From assembly GCF_009755605.1 (NCBI RefSeq), contig NZ_WPNZ01000007.1, forward strand, positions 142,158-206,157: a stretch of 64,000 nucleotides of DNA. The letters run 5' to 3'. The stretch is from Streptomyces typhae. GTDB taxonomy: Bacteria > Actinomycetota > Actinomycetes > Streptomycetales > Streptomycetaceae. This document shows, piece after piece, positions 1 through 10,171 of the stretch. The notes beneath the pieces were generated by a model, which was not told where the DNA came from, ran no database searches, and worked only from the letters and a program-made list of their open reading frames with translations. The first letter of the stretch is position 1. Every line of letters begins with the position of its first letter. Made by a program: the position numbers and the translations under genes.

Positions 1-537
1 GACCACCTCTTCGCGCTGCCGATCCTCGCGGACTACGTGGGCACGAAGGTGGACCGGGACAAGCTCACGGTCGTCTCGCCGGACGCGGGCCGGGTGCGGG
101 TCGCGGACCGCTGGTGCGACCGTCTGGGCGCGCCGCTGGCGATCGTGCACAAGCGCCGCGACAAGGACGTGGCCAATCAGGTCACCGTGCACGAGGTCGT
201 CGGCAACGTCGAGGGCCGGGTCTGTGTCCTGGTGGACGACATGATCGACACCGGTGGCACGATCTGCGCGGCCGCCGACGCGCTGTTCGCGCACGGCGCG
301 GAGGACGTCATCGTGACGGCGACGCACGGGGTGCTCTCCGGTCCCGCGGCGGACCGGCTGAAGAACTCGAAGGTGAGCGAGTTCGTGTTCACGAACACGC
401 TGCCGACGCCGAACGAGCTGGAGCTCGACAAGATCACGGTGCTCTCGATCGCGCCGACGATCGCCAACGCGGTCCGGGAGATCTTCGAGGACGGCTCGGT
501 GACCAGCCTCTTCGAGGAGCAGAGCGGCCCCGCGTAA
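1..537 (+). CDS. prs: Ribose-phosphate pyrophosphokinase (PRPP synthase), 3' part only
   Basis: This enzyme makes 5-phosphoribosyl-1-pyrophosphate from ribose 5-phosphate and ATP in the cytosol, feeding purine, pyrimidine, histidine, tryptophan and NAD synthesis. Only the last 178 residues are in the window. The frame is open from base 1 and enters from upstream, so the ATG at 37 is internal. The PRPP-binding loop VLVDDMIDTGGTI is intact at about residues 76-88 of the visible part. It is preceded by a KRRDKD segment that fits the flexible catalytic loop. The C-terminus ends normally at TAA. In streptomycetes glmU usually lies just upstream. It is followed after 190 bp by rplY, which appears to have its own promoter. 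Confidence 0.96.
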   Translation, partial: DHLFALPILADYVGTKVDRDKLTVVSPDAGRVRVADRWCDRLGAPLAIVHKRRDKDVANQVTVHEVVGNVEGRVCVLVDDMIDTGGTICAAADALFAHGAEDVIVTATHGVLSGPAADRLKNSKVSEFVFTNTLPTPNELELDKITVLSIAPTIANAVREIFEDGSVTSLFEEQSGPA

Positions 538-557
538 GCACGGCCCGGAAGATCCTT

Positions 558-586
558 TTGGTGCGGCCTCCGTCGCCGAGTAGACT
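558..586 (+). promoter_or_regulatory. Probable promoter of rplY
   Basis: TTGGTG at 558-563 and TAGACT at 581-586 are separated by exactly 17 bp, a good match to the housekeeping (HrdB-type) pattern TTGnnn / TAGnnT of Streptomyces. Transcription would start near 593, giving a leader of about 135 nt before rplY. The spacer is also the left arm of a long inverted repeat (563-614). This is a prediction from sequence only. Confidence 0.6.
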
Positions 587-614
587 GTCGAAGTTGCTCG
601 GCGAGGGAGGCCGC
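563..614. repeat. 18-bp inverted repeat flanking the rplY -10 box
   Basis: Bases 563-580 and 597-614 are reverse complements at 17 of 18 positions, with a 16-base centre (581-596) that holds the TAGACT box. The left arm fills the -35/-10 spacer and the right arm lies just past the expected start point. It could be a terminator for prs, although no T-run follows. It could also be an operator or a 5'-end hairpin of the rplY transcript. The sequence alone does not decide. Confidence 0.75.
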
Positions 615-728
615 ATACGTGTCCGCAGGGACGCGGTGTGCGGCGGTCCGTTATCGACGCGCTCTTCGTAGCAGGCCAGTCGTGGCCGGGTGACTTCGTC
701 AGTTCACCTTTTCTACGAGGAGTGCACC

Positions 729-1319
729 ATGTCTGAGGTCAAGCTCGTCGCCGAGACCCGTACCGAGTTCGGCAAGGGCGCCGCCCGCCGCATCCGCCGC
801 GAGGACAAGGTCCCCGGCGTTCTGTACGGCCACGGCACCGACCCGGTCCACGTCACGCTGCCCGGCCACGACCTGCTGATGGCCCTGCGTACGCCGAACG
901 TCCTGATCTCCCTGGACATCGACGGCAAGTCCGAGCTGGCCATCCCGAAGGCCGTGCAGCGCGACGTCCTGCGTCAGGGCATCCTGACCCACGTCGACCT
1001 GCTCCTGGTCAAGCGCGGCGAGAAGGTCAACGTCGAGATCCCGGTGCACGCCGAGGGCGAGCTGGCTCCGGGCGCCAACCTCCTGGAGCACGTCCTGAAC
1101 GCGCTTCCGGTCGAGGCCGAGGCCACCCACATCCCCGAGTCCGTCACGGTCTCCATCGCGGGCCTGGACGCCGGTGACTCCGTCCTCGCCAAGGACATCA
1201 CGCTGCCTTCCGGTGTCTCCCTCGCCGTCGAGGACGACACCGTCGTGCTGCAGATCCTGGCCGCGCAGGCCGAGGAGGCCCCCGCCGAGGGCGAGGGCGA
1301 CGAGGCCGCCGAGGCCTGA
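729..1319 (+). CDS. rplY: 50S ribosomal protein L25 / general stress protein Ctc
   Basis: This is the long, two-domain (Ctc/TL5) form of L25, which binds 5S rRNA in the large ribosomal subunit. The 196-residue length fits that form rather than the roughly 95-residue enteric L25. The N-terminal half carries the typical KLVAETRTEFGKGAARRIRR and VPGVLYGHG segments. The C-terminal half is the beta-rich TL5 domain, and the last 20 residues are Glu/Ala-rich. ATG 729 is chosen over the upstream in-frame start at 690 because ACGAGGAG lies 7-10 bases before it and the family start MSEVKL follows. A strong terminator separates it from pth. Confidence 0.97.
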   Translation: MSEVKLVAETRTEFGKGAARRIRREDKVPGVLYGHGTDPVHVTLPGHDLLMALRTPNVLISLDIDGKSELAIPKAVQRDVLRQGILTHVDLLLVKRGEKVNVEIPVHAEGELAPGANLLEHVLNALPVEAEATHIPESVTVSIAGLDAGDSVLAKDITLPSGVSLAVEDDTVVLQILAAQAEEAPAEGEGDEAAEA

Positions 1320-1337
1320 TCCTCGCCGTTCGCAGTG

Positions 1338-1377
1338 CCGACCGCCGCTCAGCGCCCTGGCGCTGGGCGGCGGTCGG
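1338..1377 (+). terminator. Strong hairpin terminator after rplY
   Basis: A 19-bp stem (1338-1356 with 1359-1377, one G-T pair) with a very short loop lies 18 bases after the rplY stop. There is no clear T-run, as is common for Streptomyces terminators. Confidence 0.8.
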
Positions 1378-1416
1378 GCTGTGTAAGGTGCCAGGTGCCA
1401 TGAAGGAGACACGCAG

Positions 1417-2013
1417 ATGACGACGGATCCCAGCGCCCCCTGGCTGATCGTGGGCCTCGGCAACCCGGGACCGGGGTACGCCATGAACCGGCACAACGTG
1501 GGCTTCATGGTGGCCGACCTGATCGCGGACCGGATCGGCGGCGGCTTCAAGCGGGCCGGCAAGGCGCAGGCGCAGGTCCTGGAGGGCCGGATCGGCCCGA
1601 TGGGCCCCGGCAGCCGCCGGGTCGTCCTCGTCAAGCCCATGTCGTACATGAACCTGTCGGGTGGCCCGGTGACCGCGCTGCGCGACTTCTACAAGGTGCC
1701 GACGGCGAACGTCGTCGCGGTCCACGACGAGCTGGACATCGACCACGGCACGCTGCGGCTGAAGCTCGGCGGGGGCGACAACGGGCACAACGGTCTGAAG
1801 TCGATGACGAAGGCGATGGGTCCCGACTACCACCGGGTGCGGTTCGGCATCGGGCGTCCGCCGGGCCGGATGCAGGTCGCCGACTTCGTTCTGAAGGACT
1901 TCTCGGCCGCGGAGCGCAAGGAGCTCGACTACTTCGTCGACCGGGCGGCGGATGCCGTGGAGTGCCTGGTCGCCGATGGTCTGGAGCGGGCGCAGAGCAC
2001 GTACAACTCCTGA
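1417..2013 (+). CDS. pth: Peptidyl-tRNA hydrolase
   Basis: It hydrolyses the ester bond of peptidyl-tRNAs that drop off ribosomes, recycling tRNA in the cytosol. At 198 residues it has normal family length. The signature IVGLGNPGPGYAMNRHNVGF is at about residues 10-29, and its His is the catalytic base. The KPMSYMNLSG block (about 72-81) and GGDNGHNGLKS block (about 125-135) supply the substrate-binding Asn residues. ATG 1417 is preceded by GAAGGAG at a spacing of about 9. The rplY-pth order is the standard actinobacterial arrangement. It converges on ppc across a bidirectional terminator. Confidence 0.98.
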   Translation: MTTDPSAPWLIVGLGNPGPGYAMNRHNVGFMVADLIADRIGGGFKRAGKAQAQVLEGRIGPMGPGSRRVVLVKPMSYMNLSGGPVTALRDFYKVPTANVVAVHDELDIDHGTLRLKLGGGDNGHNGLKSMTKAMGPDYHRVRFGIGRPPGRMQVADFVLKDFSAAERKELDYFVDRAADAVECLVADGLERAQSTYNS

Positions 2014-2040
2014 GGGCCCTGGCCACGGCTTCTGCACGGA

Positions 2041-2079
2041 TCCGGCCCCGCCGTCACCACGAGTGACGGCGGGGCCGGA
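2041..2079. terminator. Bidirectional terminator between pth and ppc
   Basis: A perfect 16-bp inverted repeat (2041-2056 with 2064-2079) and a 7-base loop lie between the convergent stops of pth (2013) and ppc (2097). Confidence 0.85.
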
Positions 2080-2096
2080 GTGCTGTGCGGTGGCGG

Positions 2097-4877
<2,781 letters not shown>

Positions 4878-5225
4878 AGGTGCGGCTCCTTGCGGTGTAG
4901 CCCGCCGTCTGCCGGTGACAGACGGGGGGTGGGCACGTCTGGGAGGGGTCCCGGCGGTGGAACCGGGGGAGATACAGAGCGGACCGCGCTGTCCGACCGA
5001 TCCAAGGATAGGTGCCGATGCGATCCGGCCGTTTCGGGGTCTCGTGCCGCGCCCCCGCGCACTGCGAGGCTTACGTACCCGTAGGTTACGGTCGCGTAGG
5101 CGTCGGCATGCGCGGGCCGCCACACGGGCACTCGCCCGTGCGGGAGGTGCCGGTGCGGCACGTCCCGCCTCGCTCGTACCCGTCCGGTACGTGCCCTCAC
5201 CCTCGACCCCCCAGGGGAATTCCCT
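4878..5225. other. Divergent intergenic region, ppc / desaturase
   Basis: These 348 bp hold no credible gene. They contain the ppc ribosome-binding site (near 4890), two abutting 15-bp palindromic sites at 5071-5100 and the desaturase ribosome-binding site AGGGGA just before 5226. Both genes must have their promoters here, but I could not assign -35/-10 pairs with confidence. Confidence 0.7.
5071..5100. promoter_or_regulatory. Two abutting TACG-N4-CGTA operators
   Basis: TTACGTACCCGTAGG (5071-5085) is followed directly by TTACGGTCGCGTAGG (5086-5100). Each contains the inverted repeat TACG-N4-CGTA, and the two align without gaps. The position upstream of a desaturase-TetR operon suggests the binding site of that TetR protein. 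This assignment is inference. Confidence 0.6.
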
Positions 5226-6257
5226 ATGACCACAAGCCCCGACGTCATCGACGAACCGAAGGGGGCGCCGGCGGGCGCCCCGCTCCCGTCCGCGACCCTC
5301 GGCGGTGAGCAGAAGCGCTCCCTGGAGCAGATCACGCTGCTGCTGTTCATCGTCGTCCCGTTCCTGGCCGTGCTGGCCGCGGTGCCGCTGGCCTGGGGCT
5401 GGGGCGTGAGCTGGCTCGACCTCGGCCTCCTTGTGTTCATGTACTACCTGGGCTGCCACGGCATCACGATCGGTTTCCACCGCTATTTCACCCATGGTTC
5501 CTTCAAGGCCAAGCGCCCGCTGCGGGTCGCGCTCGCCATCGCGGGTTCGATGGCGGTGGAGGGTCCGCTGGTGCGCTGGGTGGCGGATCACCGCAAGCAC
5601 CACAAGTTCTCCGACGCGGAGGGCGACCCGCACTCGCCGTGGCGTTTCGGCGAGACGGTTCCCGCCCTGATGAAGGGCCTCTGGTGGGCCCATATCGGAT
5701 GGATGTTCGACGAGGAGCAGACGCCGCAGGAGAAGTACGCCCCCGACCTGATCAAGGACCCGGCGATCCGTCGCGTCTCGCGTCAGTTCCTGCTCTGGAC
5801 GATCGTCTCGCTGGCGATCCCGCCGCTGGTGGGCGGCCTCGTCACCATGTCCTGGTGGGGCGCGTGCACCGCGTTCTTCTGGGGCTCGCTGGTGCGTGTG
5901 GCGCTCCTGCACCACGTGACGTGGTCGATCAACTCCATCTGCCACGCCGTCGGCAAGCGCCCCTTCAAGTCCCGTGACCGCTCCGGGAACGTGTGGTGGC
6001 TCGCGGTCCTCTCCTGCGGCGAGTCCTGGCACAACCTGCACCACGCCGACCCGACGTCGGCGCGCCACGGTGTGCTGCGCGGCCAGCTCGACTCGTCCGC
6101 GCGGCTGATCCGCTGGTTCGAACAGCTCGGCTGGGCGTACGACGTGCGGTGGCCGTCCAAGTCCCGTGTCGAGGGCCGCCGCAAGGCCGTGGACGAGGGC
6201 GCCGCGGACGCCCCGGCCGCCTCCCCCGGCAAGCATCAGGCCGCAGACGCGGCATGA
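5226..6257 (+). CDS. Acyl-CoA / acyl-lipid delta-9 type fatty acid desaturase
   Basis: This membrane di-iron desaturase introduces a double bond in fatty acyl chains and so controls membrane fluidity. At 343 residues it has family length. All three histidine clusters are present: HRYFTH (about residues 85-90), HRKHHK (about 122-127) and HNLHH (about 265-269). Hydrophobic segments lie at about 40-60, 64-82 and 180-225. The start has AGGGGA 8 bases upstream. Its TGA stop overlaps the ATG of the following TetR gene (ATGA), so the two are co-transcribed and probably translationally coupled. The tail is Ala/Pro-rich. The exact substrate cannot be read from sequence. Confidence 0.93.
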   Translation: MTTSPDVIDEPKGAPAGAPLPSATLGGEQKRSLEQITLLLFIVVPFLAVLAAVPLAWGWGVSWLDLGLLVFMYYLGCHGITIGFHRYFTHGSFKAKRPLRVALAIAGSMAVEGPLVRWVADHRKHHKFSDAEGDPHSPWRFGETVPALMKGLWWAHIGWMFDEEQTPQEKYAPDLIKDPAIRRVSRQFLLWTIVSLAIPPLVGGLVTMSWWGACTAFFWGSLVRVALLHHVTWSINSICHAVGKRPFKSRDRSGNVWWLAVLSCGESWHNLHHADPTSARHGVLRGQLDSSARLIRWFEQLGWAYDVRWPSKSRVEGRRKAVDEGAADAPAASPGKHQAADAA

Positions 6258-6973
6258 TGGACCCCGTGGCGACCGACTCAAGCACACCGAGCACGACGCG
6301 CTCCGCGCGGTCCTCGCAGGGCCCCGCGAGTTCGAACACCGACAAGCCCCGGCGGGCCCGGCGGACCCGGATGACTGGTGCCGAGCGTCGCGAGCAGTTG
6401 CTCGACATCGGTCGTACCCTCTTCGCCGCCAAGGGCTTCGAAGGCACCTCGGTCGAGGAGATCGCGGCGAAGGCCGGCGTCTCCAAGCCCGTCGTGTACG
6501 AGCACTTCGGCGGCAAGGAGGGGCTCTACGCGGTCGTCGTGGACCGCGAGATGCGTCAGCTCCTCGGCATGGTGACCGGCTCCCTCACGGCCGGTCACCC
6601 CCGCGAGCTCTGCGAGCAGGCCGCCTTCGCCCTCCTCGACTACATCGAGGAGTACACCGACGGCTTCCGCATCCTCGTCCGCGACTCCCCCATCCCCCAG
6701 TCGACCGGCTCCTTCGCGTCCCTGATCTCCGACATCGCCACGCAGGTCGAGGACATCCTCGGCCAGGAGTTCAAGAACCGCGGCTTCGACGCGAAGCTCG
6801 CCCCTCTGTACGCGCAGGCCCTCGTCGGCAGCGTCGCCCTCACCGGCCAGTGGTGGCTCGACGTCCGCAAACCCAAGAAGGCGGAGGTGGCCGCTCACCT
6901 GGTCAACCTCGCCTGGCACGGCCTTGACGGGCTTGAGCCCAAGCCTCGGCTGATAGGGCATCGGAAGAACTGA
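6254..6973 (+). CDS. TetR-family regulator, probably of the desaturase operon
   Basis: A 239-residue TetR repressor. An N-terminal Ser/Arg-rich tail of about 35 residues precedes the helix-turn-helix, in which EEIAAKAGVSKPVVYEHFGGKEGLY is the recognition part. The remainder is the all-helical ligand and dimer domain. The ATGATG at 6254/6257 overlaps the desaturase stop; GTG 6266 is an alternative. Known TetR regulators of desaturases (DesT, FasR) sense acyl-CoAs. By analogy this one probably senses fatty acyl-CoA and represses its own operon through the palindromes at 5071-5100. Regulator and target being translationally coupled supports this, but it is untested. Confidence 0.9.
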   Translation: MMDPVATDSSTPSTTRSARSSQGPASSNTDKPRRARRTRMTGAERREQLLDIGRTLFAAKGFEGTSVEEIAAKAGVSKPVVYEHFGGKEGLYAVVVDREMRQLLGMVTGSLTAGHPRELCEQAAFALLDYIEEYTDGFRILVRDSPIPQSTGSFASLISDIATQVEDILGQEFKNRGFDAKLAPLYAQALVGSVALTGQWWLDVRKPKKAEVAAHLVNLAWHGLDGLEPKPRLIGHRKN

Positions 6974-7707
6974 GCCGACTGGCGGGGGCGCCCTTGGCGG
7001 CGGGGCCGGGGTTGCCGCCTTGGGCTGCCGCCGTGGGTTGCCGCCGGGCTGCGTTGCTCGGGCCCGCGCTGCGCGCCGCGCCCTGGCGACTCCGCAGGTG
7101 CCCTTGCGATAGGTGCGGGTGGGTGGCTGGTTTCCGCCACGCTGCGCGCGGCGAGTTCCCCACCCACCCACCCGTTACCCGGCGTCGTGGGGCGGGCCGG
7201 GGGGGGTGGTGTCGGTGGCCGGGGTTGGGCGGTGCGGCATGGCTGACCGTCCGCTGGCGGAGGCTGGGCGGTGCGGCGGGGACGACAGTCACGGGCGGGT
7301 GGGCGGGAGGCACCGCCGCGCAGCGGCGGGGACGGTTGCCGCCCGCGGTACGGCGAAGCTGGCCCGTCACGGACGCTGGCGGAGGCTGGGCGGCGCGACG
7401 GGGACGACAGTCACGGGCGGGTGGGCGGGAGACACCGCCGCGCAGCGGCAGGGACGGTTGCCGCCCGCGGTACGGCGGGTCCCACAGTCACAGGCAATCA
7501 CGGCTGCCGCCCGCGGCACGGCGAGGCCGACAGTCACGGGTGGGTGGGTGGGAGACACCGCCGCGCAGCGGCGGAAGACGGTTGCCGCTACCGCAACCGG
7601 CCGCGCAGGGCGGCGGGGACGACGGTTACGGGCGGGTGGGTGGGTGGGGGTGAGCGCCGCGCAGCGGCGTGGGGGTTGCCGCCTGCGGGCAGGGGCGGGG
7701 CGCCGGG
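6974..7707. other. Long G-rich gene-free tract with tandem repeats
   Basis: These 734 bp between tetR and the convergent methyltransferase hold no credible gene; the long open frames here are artefacts of GC-rich repeats and resemble no protein I know. The strand is strongly G-biased. It contains about three copies of a 122-bp repeat, four or more GGG(T/C)GGG runs, and an inverted copy of the same motif near 7145-7180. Confidence 0.8.
7281..7650 (+). repeat. 122-bp tandem repeats with G-quadruplex motifs
   Basis: Copies begin at 7281, 7403 and about 7525 (period 122), with a shorter fourth copy at 7618. Each opens with GACGACAGTCACGGGCGGGT or a near variant and continues through a CACCGCCGCGCAGCGGC hairpin. 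The last copy holds GGGCGGGTGGGTGGGTGGGG (7630-7649), a textbook quadruplex pattern. A minus-strand counterpart, CCCCACCCACCCACCC, is at 7158-7173. Confidence 0.8.
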
Positions 7708-8547
7708 TCAGGGCTTGCGGGCCACGGCGAACAGGCGGCGGAAAGGGAAGACGGTGCCGTGCTCGTGGGCGGGATACGCTTCGCGGAGCCGCGCCCGGTA
7801 GGCCTCCAGGAACTCCTCCGTCGCCCCGGCATCACCCGCGAGCGCCGTGAGGACGGGCCGCAACCCCGTCCCCTTGACCCACTCCAGGACGGGATCGACC
7901 CCGGACAGGAGATGCAGGTAGGTGGTCTCCCAGACGTCCACCTCGCAGCCGAGCCCGGCGAGCAGCTCAAGATAGGCGGCGGGCGGCAACACGGCGTCGG
8001 CGTGCCGCAGCACCCCGCCGAGCCGCCCGCCCCACCTCTCCCCCGCACACAGCTCCCGCATCAGGACGTGGCTGGGAGCGTCGAAGTTGGCGGGCATCTG
8101 GACGCCGAGCACCCCGCCGGACCGCAGCCCCGCCACCCAGTCCGGGAAGCGGTCGGCGTGGCCGGGCACCCACTGGAGCGTGGCGTTGGAGAGGATCAGG
8201 TCGTACGCGTCCGGCGCGGGAGCCCAGGCCCCGGCGTCCGCGGCGGCGAACTCCAGGCGCCCGCCGCCCGCGGTGGGCCCCGCGAGCGCCTCGGCCTCGC
8301 GCAGCATCTGCGGGGAGTTGTCGAAGCCGGTGACATGGGCGTCCGGCCAGCGTTCGGTGAGCAGGACGGTGACGTTGCCCGGCCCGCACCCCACGTCGGC
8401 GATGCGGGGCGGACGGTCTCCGGGGAGCGCCGGCACCCGGGCGAGCAGGTCGAGGAAGGGGCGGGCACGCGGCCCCGAGTGGCGCAGGTACTGGTCCGGA
8501 TCCCAGGCGGGGGACGACGCGGCGGACGGTACGGGCGCAGACGGCAT
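7708..8547 (-). CDS. tam: Trans-aconitate 2-methyltransferase
   Basis: This SAM-dependent methyltransferase esterifies trans-aconitate, a spontaneous inhibitor of the TCA cycle. The 279-residue protein starts with WDPDQYLRHSGPRARPFLDLL, typical of Tam, followed by the SAM-binding glycine motif IADVGCGPGN at about residues 50-59. The acidic FDNSPQML and ILSNATLQWVPGH segments are also family features. ATG 8547 is preceded by GGAGGAG; the longer open frame from 8661 has no such site. It is divergent from a MarR gene. The substrate assignment rests on overall similarity and on my recollection of a Tam at the syntenic place in S. coelicolor. Confidence 0.88.
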   Translation of the reverse strand: MPSAPVPSAASSPAWDPDQYLRHSGPRARPFLDLLARVPALPGDRPPRIADVGCGPGNVTVLLTERWPDAHVTGFDNSPQMLREAEALAGPTAGGGRLEFAAADAGAWAPAPDAYDLILSNATLQWVPGHADRFPDWVAGLRSGGVLGVQMPANFDAPSHVLMRELCAGERWGGRLGGVLRHADAVLPPAAYLELLAGLGCEVDVWETTYLHLLSGVDPVLEWVKGTGLRPVLTALAGDAGATEEFLEAYRARLREAYPAHEHGTVFPFRRLFAVARKP

Positions 8548-8649
8548 GAGGACTCCTCCGTGACGGCAGAGCGACGGCCGGGCGACGCCCACGACGACAC
8601 CGCACGGCGGCGCGGCACACCGCGCCCCCTCATCCTCGAACCCCAAGTA

Positions 8650-8691
8650 TCTCGACGTCAAGAGACTTCATGTCGAGGGACCCCCTACACT
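8650..8691 (+). promoter_or_regulatory. Palindromic operator and -10 box of the marR gene
   Basis: TCTCGACGTCAAGA at 8650-8663 is a 14-bp inverted repeat centred on GACGTC with one mismatch, the usual size of a MarR-type site. TACACT at 8686-8691 fits a -10 box and lies only 7 bases before the ATG of marR, which has no ribosome-binding site. This suggests a leaderless transcript with autoregulation. Confidence 0.5.
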
Positions 8692-8698
8692 GATCGAC

Positions 8699-9196
8699 AT
8701 GGAGGACGAGGTCGACCGGCTGGTCGCTGCATGGCGTCGGGAGCGCCCTGACCTCGACGTGGAACCGCTCGAGGTGCTGAGCCGCGTGAGCAGGCTGGCG
8801 CGCCACCTCGACCGCGCACGTCGGCTGGCGTTCGCCGAGCACGAACTGGAGCCCTGGGAGTTCGACGTCCTGACGTCGCTGCGCAGGGCGGGCGCGCCCT
8901 ACCAGCTCTCGCCGGGCCAACTCCTCACGCAGACCCTCGTCACCTCCGGCACGATGACGAACCGCATCGACCGCCTCGCGAAGAAGGGCCTGGTGGAACG
9001 CCTGCCGGACCCCAGCGACCGCCGGGGCGTCCTGGTGCGCCTCACCGATGAGGGCCGCGACCGCGCGGACCAGGCACTGGCCGGCCTGCTCGACCAGGAA
9101 CGGGCCATCCTGGTCGAGCTGTCCCGCGCCCAGCGCGGCGAACTCGCCGCGCTGCTACGCCAGCTGACCGCCCCGTTCGACAACGTCCCCGGCTAG
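8699..9196 (+). CDS. MarR-family transcriptional regulator
   Basis: A 165-residue winged-helix regulator. The DNA-binding region is at about residues 55-115: helices around LSPGQLLTQTLVTSGTMTNRIDRLAKKGLVERLPDP, then the wing with the family signature DRRGVLVRLTDEG. No ribosome-binding site precedes ATG 8699, and a -10-like box ends 7 bases before it, so translation is probably leaderless. It is divergent from tam, which it may control together with itself. Its 3' end overlaps the convergent response-regulator gene by 42 bp. The ligand is unknown. Confidence 0.93.
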   Translation: MEDEVDRLVAAWRRERPDLDVEPLEVLSRVSRLARHLDRARRLAFAEHELEPWEFDVLTSLRRAGAPYQLSPGQLLTQTLVTSGTMTNRIDRLAKKGLVERLPDPSDRRGVLVRLTDEGRDRADQALAGLLDQERAILVELSRAQRGELAALLRQLTAPFDNVPG

Positions 9197-9931
9197 GTCC
9201 ACGGGCCCGACGCCGGCCCTGCGGGCGAGGGCGACGGCGGCGAGCGTGGAGTGCACGCCGAGCTTGCCTAGGACGTTCTGCATATGGGTGCGCACGGTGT
9301 GCGGCGAGAGGAAGAGCCGCTCCGCGACGGCCTTGCGGCCGAGCCCGGCCACCATGCAGCGCAGCACCTCGCGTTCGCGCGGGGTGAGCGACTCCACGAG
9401 GCGTTCGCTCTCCGTACGGTGCTTGCGGGCCGCGGTCAGTTCGCGCAGCACGCCGGTGAGCAGGGCGGGCGGCAGATGCGTCTCGTCGCGCAGGACACCG
9501 CGGATGACCGTGAGCAGCCGCGACAGCGAGCAGTCCTTGGCGACCCACCCGGAGGCCCCGGCCTGCAGGGCGAGGGCGGCGCGGCGCGGGTCGTCCTTCT
9601 CCGCGAGCACGACCGTACGCACGGCGGGCTGCCCCGAGCGCACCCCCGACACCAAAGAGATGCCGTCCACGAGCCCGTCGGCCTGGCCGTCGTGCACGGG
9701 TACGGCGGGGCGCACGCCCTGGAGGGCGGACGCGGTGCTGCCGAGGTCGGCGTCCACGAGCAGCACGTCGTATCTGCGGCCCTCGGCGGCCGCGCGGTCG
9801 AGGCAGCGCAGCGCCGCGGGCCCGCTGCCCGCGGCGGAGACGTCCACGTCGGGCTCGGCGGCGAGCGCCGCCGCGAGCGACTCGGCGAAGATGCGATGGT
9901 CGTCGACGACCAGGACTCGGATTCGAACCAC
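9155..9931 (-). CDS. NarL/LuxR-family response regulator with an enlarged receiver loop
   Basis: A 258-residue protein with an N-terminal receiver (about residues 4-150) and a C-terminal LuxR helix-turn-helix (about 190-250) showing LTPREREVLRCMVAGL and VAERLFLSPHTVRTHMQNVL. The acidic pair (residues 10-11), the phospho-acceptor Asp (LLVDADL, about residue 60) and the conserved Lys (VAKD) are present. The switch Thr is replaced (VVLAEKDD), and about 20 extra residues follow the phospho-acceptor strand. No sensor kinase gene is nearby. GTG 9931 is the likely start; only a weak GGGGG precedes it. The gene overlaps marR tail-to-tail by 42 bp. Confidence 0.88.
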   Translation of the reverse strand: MVRIRVLVVDDHRIFAESLAAALAAEPDVDVSAAGSGPAALRCLDRAAAEGRRYDVLLVDADLGSTASALQGVRPAVPVHDGQADGLVDGISLVSGVRSGQPAVRTVVLAEKDDPRRAALALQAGASGWVAKDCSLSRLLTVIRGVLRDETHLPPALLTGVLRELTAARKHRTESERLVESLTPREREVLRCMVAGLGRKAVAERLFLSPHTVRTHMQNVLGKLGVHSTLAAVALARRAGVGPVDLAGDVVERGGQLA

Positions 9932-10171
9932 GGAAACCCCCACAGGTCGGAGGACGCCCGACGCGGGTACGGCGCCCGGGTGGGGTCGCCGCAGCCCGCA
10001 CGGCCGCCGCCGTGCCGTGACTGCCACCCCCACGCCGGGCGTCGTACCCGACTGTCTCGCCCCCTGATCGGCGCCGGCCCCCACCGGCGCTGCCCTTCAG
10101 AGTACGGACGGGGGCCCCGAGCGGAAGTGGATTTGCAGAACTGATTGGCCGACGCGTTTATGGTGAGCCGT

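Noticed and set aside
4878..6287. N-terminal extension of ppc to 1396 codons
   Set aside because: The frame is open by chance opposite the desaturase gene. A good ribosome-binding site and the family start support GTG 4877.
7113..7850. Open frames of 60-245 codons inside the G-rich repeat tract
   Set aside because: They encode only repeat-derived Gly/Arg/Ala sequence, lack ribosome-binding sites and run into tam on the other strand.
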